Below are positions 59,561 through 64,000 of a stretch of 64,000 nt of DNA, piece by piece. Below the pieces are notes generated by a model. That model did not search any database. It was not told where the DNA came from and saw only the letters and a program-made list of their open reading frames with translations. Numbering within the stretch: the first letter of the stretch is position 1; each line of letters opens with the position of its first letter. The DNA comes from Coturnix japonica (Eukaryota > Chordata > Aves > Galliformes > Phasianidae): contig NC_029543.1 of assembly GCF_001577835.2 (NCBI RefSeq), positions 124,001 through 188,000 on the forward strand, given 5' to 3'. The position numbers were made by a program, and so were the translations under genes.

Positions 59561-60980
59561 TTATAGCATGGCATGGCCTGGCAAAGCATAGCACAGAGGT
59601 GCATGGACCCCAGGCTGCTATGGACCCCAGCGCTGGCAGCTGGCACCGAGCTGCTGGCTCCAGTGGGCACTTCTTGGGATCGTGTTCTTAAAGCACATAC
59701 TGGACATATGAGAGTTGTGCATCCACTGTGATCTTTCATGCGGACACATATGCCCAAGGGAGCCTGTACTTGGATGGCTACGCTTCAAACGTCATTGCTT
59801 TTCTCTGTCTGCACGTGTACAGCAGACACGGTGCCTGCAGGCAGGGGCGTCCCTGAGAAACAGCAAGAAGCTGAAGTCGTGTCTAAACAAAGAAAGGACT
59901 TGTAGCTTTGGCAGATTGATCTGGACATGCCGGGAAGAACACTGAGAAACAGGGCGACAGTAATCGGCTCTGAAAAACACCGGGAAAACTGCAGGAGTCA
60001 TAAAATAATAAGGGCTGGGAAGGGATCAGGCTGGAGCAATCCCATGTGCTGCCTGCATGTGGCTTCCTACACATCAGCTGTCTTTTTGCTGAAGACATCC
60101 CACCAAAATGATGGGCATGAAGAGGTTCTATAGGAAACCTTCATCCTGGGTGGTATTCACCCAATAGCCAGGAGGGAACTGACACAATAAAGAGTCCAGC
60201 TGTCATCTGAGGAGGGTCACTGTTGTTTCAAACCATGGTGGTGTCAGAAATTTAGGGAAGTCCCAGGTGGAAACATGAGGAGCTGCTGGAGCTGCTGACA
60301 TCTGGCCCGAGCAGATTGGCACAATGTACCATGAGTTACTGGAAACGTGTATGAACATAATGTTGTGGGAAAGAGTTCCCGTGCATTCTGTATGAGGAAA
60401 TCATGTCTTCCTCTGCCAGAGGTCTCTTGAAGAGTCAAGGAGTTTATGCAGAGGAAAGAAGCTGCTGGTAGTGCTTTACAAAGGCGATCAGAAAGATCCC
60501 TGGGAAGAGGTCTGGAGAAACCCTCCTGAGGTTCTGTGAGAGACCAACAGATCTTTTACAGCTATGAACTGTTAGAGAAGCCCCGTGAATGGGTGGTGGG
60601 TTAACAGGCAATGAATGGCTTTGCAGCTTGGGAAAAGTTGGTAGAAAACAGGATCAAGAGATATCCCTTCTGATATTGTCACCAGGAATGGGCTCATCAT
60701 CCGTGCAATGGAGTGCAATTGAAGATATCCACCTCCTTAACACCCACAGAATTATTTTCCCGTATAAGACATCTCACCCCACCTCTAAGCTCACAGGCAG
60801 GTCAGGACAAGTGGTGTTGGAAGTCATACTTGTGGGATCGAGTGCACGGTGCAGAGTGTGAGTGACAAGCTGCTGGGCTGGGTGTCCTGGAGCGCCAGCA
60901 GTCCCGACTCAAGAGTGAGTTTTACATCTCCCCGCTGAGTCCCAGAGCCTCTGCTGTCTTTGCCCACCACCTTGACCAGG
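59561..60980 (+). other. Region between HNRNPM and CERS4, probable CERS4 5' untranslated and promoter sequence
   Basis: No coding frame was recognised. Just before the CERS4 ATG the sequence TTTGCCCACCACCTTGACCAG looks like a splice acceptor ending 1 nt before the ATG, so an upstream non-coding CERS4 exon is likely but was not located. A weak CR1-like tract (ATAATAAGGGCTGGGAAGGG) lies near 60008-60027. Confidence 0.4.
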
Positions 60981-63736
60981 ATGGGACTGTTGGAGGAGCT
61001 CTGGCACCACCAGTACTGGCTGCCACCCGGAGCCACTTGGGAAGACATGAAGGAGTCTGCAGACACGCTCTATCCAAAGCCTCAGGACCTGTGGCTCTGC
61101 ATCCCGGGTGCTCTGCTCCTGCTCGTTGTCCGATGCGTCTTTGAAAGGTGAGTGCCACCTTTCTTCTTCTGTGCGTGTTGTCAGCAGTGTCTGTGCAGGG
61201 TTGCTCCAGACTTACCCTTACCCATCTCCTAACCACAATAAAGCTGGCAGGGGTTTGCTCCCAGAAATACTGAATCTCTCTGCATTTTGTGGTGTTAAGC
61301 ATTTGTGTGGCAGCAATGTGCCATCTCTCATTCCTGTACCTGTATCCTCACCTGCACCAGATGTGAAAAGACAAATCTGCCTCTCAGCTGCACCTCAGCT
61401 GTGGGTGAAGAGTCCCTGTGGAGAGAGTGGCTTGGGCTCTGCATAGAGACCAGCTCGGAGTGTGCAACACAGAATAAGGCATTTGCTGCATACATCAGGG
61501 CTGGGAGCCCCGGCTGAGTCGGGGGTCTTAAAGGATACTCCCTAGGATGCCATGCAAGTTCCCACTCTCAGCACAGAGGAAGAAGGAGAGGACAGTTGTG
61601 GCTCCTGCAGCCTGTTTGTAGGACCGTCCTGTTCACACCACTCCTTCCTCCCTCCTCGGCTCTGCCCTCCTCTGTCTTTCTGGCACCAGAGGTCCCCAGT
61701 TCACACAGGGACAAGGTACTGCAGTGCCTCAGTGATGGTTATTCCACTTTGGCTGAGGGAAATGGTACTCCCAAGCAGAGCCTGTGAGCTGACAGCCATC
61801 TCCTCTGAGCCTTTGGGTGGGAATGATGCAAATCCACGTGGCTGAGCACGGGATATGGATTTAGAGTGGGCTTTGGGCGCCTGTTTCAGAATGAGAAACT
61901 GACACATGAGGGGAAATCAGTGGGAGTGGGGCAGATTGTTGGGCAGACAAACAGCTGTCCAGCCAGGCAGAGCAGGGCTTCAGTATCTGTGGAGTGGGAA
62001 GGCTGTGCTTAGCAAACCTGCCCTTAGCTGGAACATGAGTTTTCTCTGATGGTCCTTCAATCCAGTCTATCCAGATCCCTCTGCAGAGCTGCCCTGCCCT
62101 TAGGCAGATCAACACTCCCACCTAAATTGATGTCGCCCACATACCTCCTGAGGGTGCACTCAGTTTCCTCATCAAGATAGCTGATAAAAAATATCAGAAG
62201 AAAGTGGCCTCGATACTAATGATATTTCTTATTGTTGTTGCCACTTGTGATGGGAGAGGGCACTCACATCCTCTCTGCTCTGAACTCTCTTTCCTCTCGT
62301 AGAACCATAGCTCTGCCCCTGAGCAGGAGGCTGGGAGTGAGAGACAAGACGAGGCCCAAAGTTCAGCCCAATGCCACACTGGAAGGCTTCTACAAGCTGC
62401 TGGGCAGGACCCCAAAGGATGTAAGTGCCCCTGTGCTGAGAGCCCAGGCAACCAGCATCTCCTTCCCCCATTGCCAACCACCATGCTGGGGAAGAAGCAG
62501 ATATTTCACCATCCACCAATGCATTCAGCAGCCACAGCCCCAGCACCACCCGTCTGGTGTGTGTCAGATCGAGCAGATAGCTGAGAGCTGTTGGCTTTCC
62601 CAGCGAAGCAGCCATCTCCCCATGGTGGGCAGATCCTGTGGATAAGGCTCCTTATCTTTAACAGTCCTTTGGATCACTGCTCACAATGATAAATTCCCAG
62701 ATCTATAAAATAATTATTGACTTAAATTTGTGTGAAACTTTGTCCAATTAATTAAAAAAAAAAAATAAATGCTCCCAAGCTCAATTCTGTTCTTTCTTTA
62801 ATCACTGATTCAGGGCTAGGCAGTTTTATTGGGACTGTGCTAAGCTCCAAACCTGGGTTTACATATCTCCCAGCGCATGGAGACAGAAAGCATCAGGAAG
62901 GCAAAGCTCTGCTTTCCCCATCTGTTCTGCAGGGTGACCTGGTTTCAGTGGCCAAGCAAAGCGGCCTGCCAGTCAAAACAGTGCAGACCTGGTTCCGGCA
63001 CCGGCGGGCCCAGGACCATCCCAAACTTACAAAGAGGTTCTGTGAGGCAAGGTAGGTGGGCCATCAATGGGGATGGGAACCTCCAACAGGTTCCTAATGC
63101 ATATTGCAACAATATGTGGAGTCAGAAAAGACAGAGGAGTGTCCAGATGAAAAGGATCAGGTTATTGGTAGATCTCAGCCTGAGGCTTTCAACTGTAGGT
63201 ACAAAGAGGCTCCAGTCAGGTAAGAGATCCGCACTTCCTCCTGCTCTGAGAACTACATTTCTCAGTGTTTGAATCCTGTTACCGCATCACAAAAGGAGAC
63301 AGGTAGAGGCACCTCGGGAGTGATGCTGTGTCCTACTTAATGCTGGCAGTGTACACCTGGGATTTGGGCACAGCAGAACCCAGGTGAGCTGTGGGTACCC
63401 CACTGCCTTATCAGCACATTGCTGCACATGCAAACAGAGCTGAGGTGCTGCAAATCTCTGTCCAAACCCCCATGGGCTTCTCAGCTGGGAGGGTGAGATC
63501 CCCCATTTGTCTGCCCACCCCTTATCCTTCTCCAGCTGTTTCTGCTATGCAGCACTTGTGCCTAAATACACCCATTTTGCTGCTTCCCAGTCAGGTGCTG
63601 GATGTGATTGCAAAACCTGGGGAGGTTTCCAAGCTTCGGAGGGAGTTGTAATTCCCTCTTTGTTTCTTTCTGTTTTAGCTGGAGATTCATATTCTATTTC
63701 ACATCATTCTTCTCTGGGGTGGCTCTCATATACGAT
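60981..63736 (+). CDS. CERS4: Ceramide synthase, probably CERS4, N-terminal part (3' end outside window)
   Basis: Endoplasmic reticulum N-acyltransferase that joins a fatty acyl-CoA to sphinganine. Four coding exons are visible: 60981-61147, 62303-62420, 62933-63051 and 63679-63736, with phases that join cleanly. Encoded in order are the lumenal N-terminus and first membrane helix ([20 protein letters not shown]), [17 protein letters not shown] with PNATLE, then the end of the Hox-like domain ([28 protein letters not shown]). The start of the TLC region follows ([20 protein letters not shown]). The catalytic TLC His motif lies beyond the window. The LPLSRxLGVRDxTR segment fits CERS4 better than CERS2 from memory. 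The N-x-T sequon usual before the first helix is absent (WLPPGATW). The ATG at 60981 agrees with the family start. Confidence 0.9.
62040..62200. mobile_element. Diverged interspersed repeat fragment, possibly CR1-type
   Basis: Text such as CTGAGGGTGCACTCAGTTTC followed by CTCATCAAGATAGCTGATAA resembles a sequence that recurs in avian genomes (GAGGGTGCACTCAATCCC... ATGAAGAT form). I am unsure of the family. It lies in the first CERS4 coding intron. Confidence 0.4.
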
Positions 63737-64000
63737 GTAAGTATGTCAGTTGGGAAACACTGTGGGGTTACACCTTCTGTGTCTTCCTCATTCATGGAAA
63801 ATAAGTTTGATGCTCCTGGGCTGCTCCAAGGAACGCACAGATGGTGTGAGGCCATGTCTGTGGGTTTGGGCCACAGTCTCGGAGCCAAAGAAGGACAAGT
63901 TCAGGGACGTAGCACAGAACTGTTCCCAACCCACATCCAGGACAGCCCCTTATCCAGATACAGGCCTGGCCATGTGCCAGCGATGTCACCATGCTTTTCT

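Noticed and set aside
62837-63055. A 72-codon plus-strand frame read as a stand-alone small Hox-like protein
   Set aside because: It is CERS exon 3 (62933-63051) extended into flanking intron; it joins its neighbours in phase.

Overview
The window looks like a gene-dense piece of a galliform bird microchromosome, most like chicken or a close relative. It has compact vertebrate GT-AG gene structures, CR1 LINE fragments of the avian type and two internally deleted copies of a mariner of the Galluhop type. It holds no bacterial, phage, CRISPR or plasmid features, and I saw no rRNA or tRNA genes.

Five protein-coding genes can be read exon by exon. (1) Positions 1-11.75 kb, plus strand: the 3' part of a fibrillin gene, best called FBN3. 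It has 19 coding exons: tandem calcium-binding EGF modules, two TB/8-Cys modules, a furin site and an asprosin-like C-terminal propeptide, followed by a long 3'UTR. (2) Positions 12.8-14.2 kb, minus strand: the single coding exon and 3'UTR of cortexin-1 (CTXN1), convergent with FBN3. Its untranslated first exon may lie in a CpG island at 28.3-29 kb. (3) Positions 34-41.5 kb, minus: complete TIMM44, 13 coding exons, 451 residues, the peripheral subunit of the mitochondrial presequence motor. (4) Positions 41.8-59.3 kb, minus: complete HNRNPM, 16 coding exons, 744 residues, a nuclear splicing regulator with three RRMs and a Met/Arg repeat array. (5) Position 61 kb to the window end, plus: the 5' part of a ceramide synthase, best called CERS4, head to head with HNRNPM.

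The stretch from 14.2 to 33.9 kb has no recognisable protein gene apart from the CpG island. It holds CR1 and mariner remnants and some unconvincing open frames. The genes are ordinary and functionally unrelated: matrix, neuronal membrane, mitochondrial import, splicing, and sphingolipid synthesis. HNRNPM and TIMM44 are tandem neighbours with about 0.3 kb between the HNRNPM poly(A) signal and the TIMM44 start codon.

I did not find an undescribed multi-gene system. The most interesting observations are gene-structure features of HNRNPM: an apparent U12-type intron, an 8-nt microexon inside the RNP1 motif of RRM1, and an in-frame exitron. Others are a missing N-glycosylation sequon in CERS4, the palindromic promoter elements of TIMM44 and HNRNPM, the orphan CpG island, and a gene order that differs from the human one as I remember it. 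Exon boundaries were set by hand from splice consensus, reading phase and remembered human protein sequences; no alignment was run.
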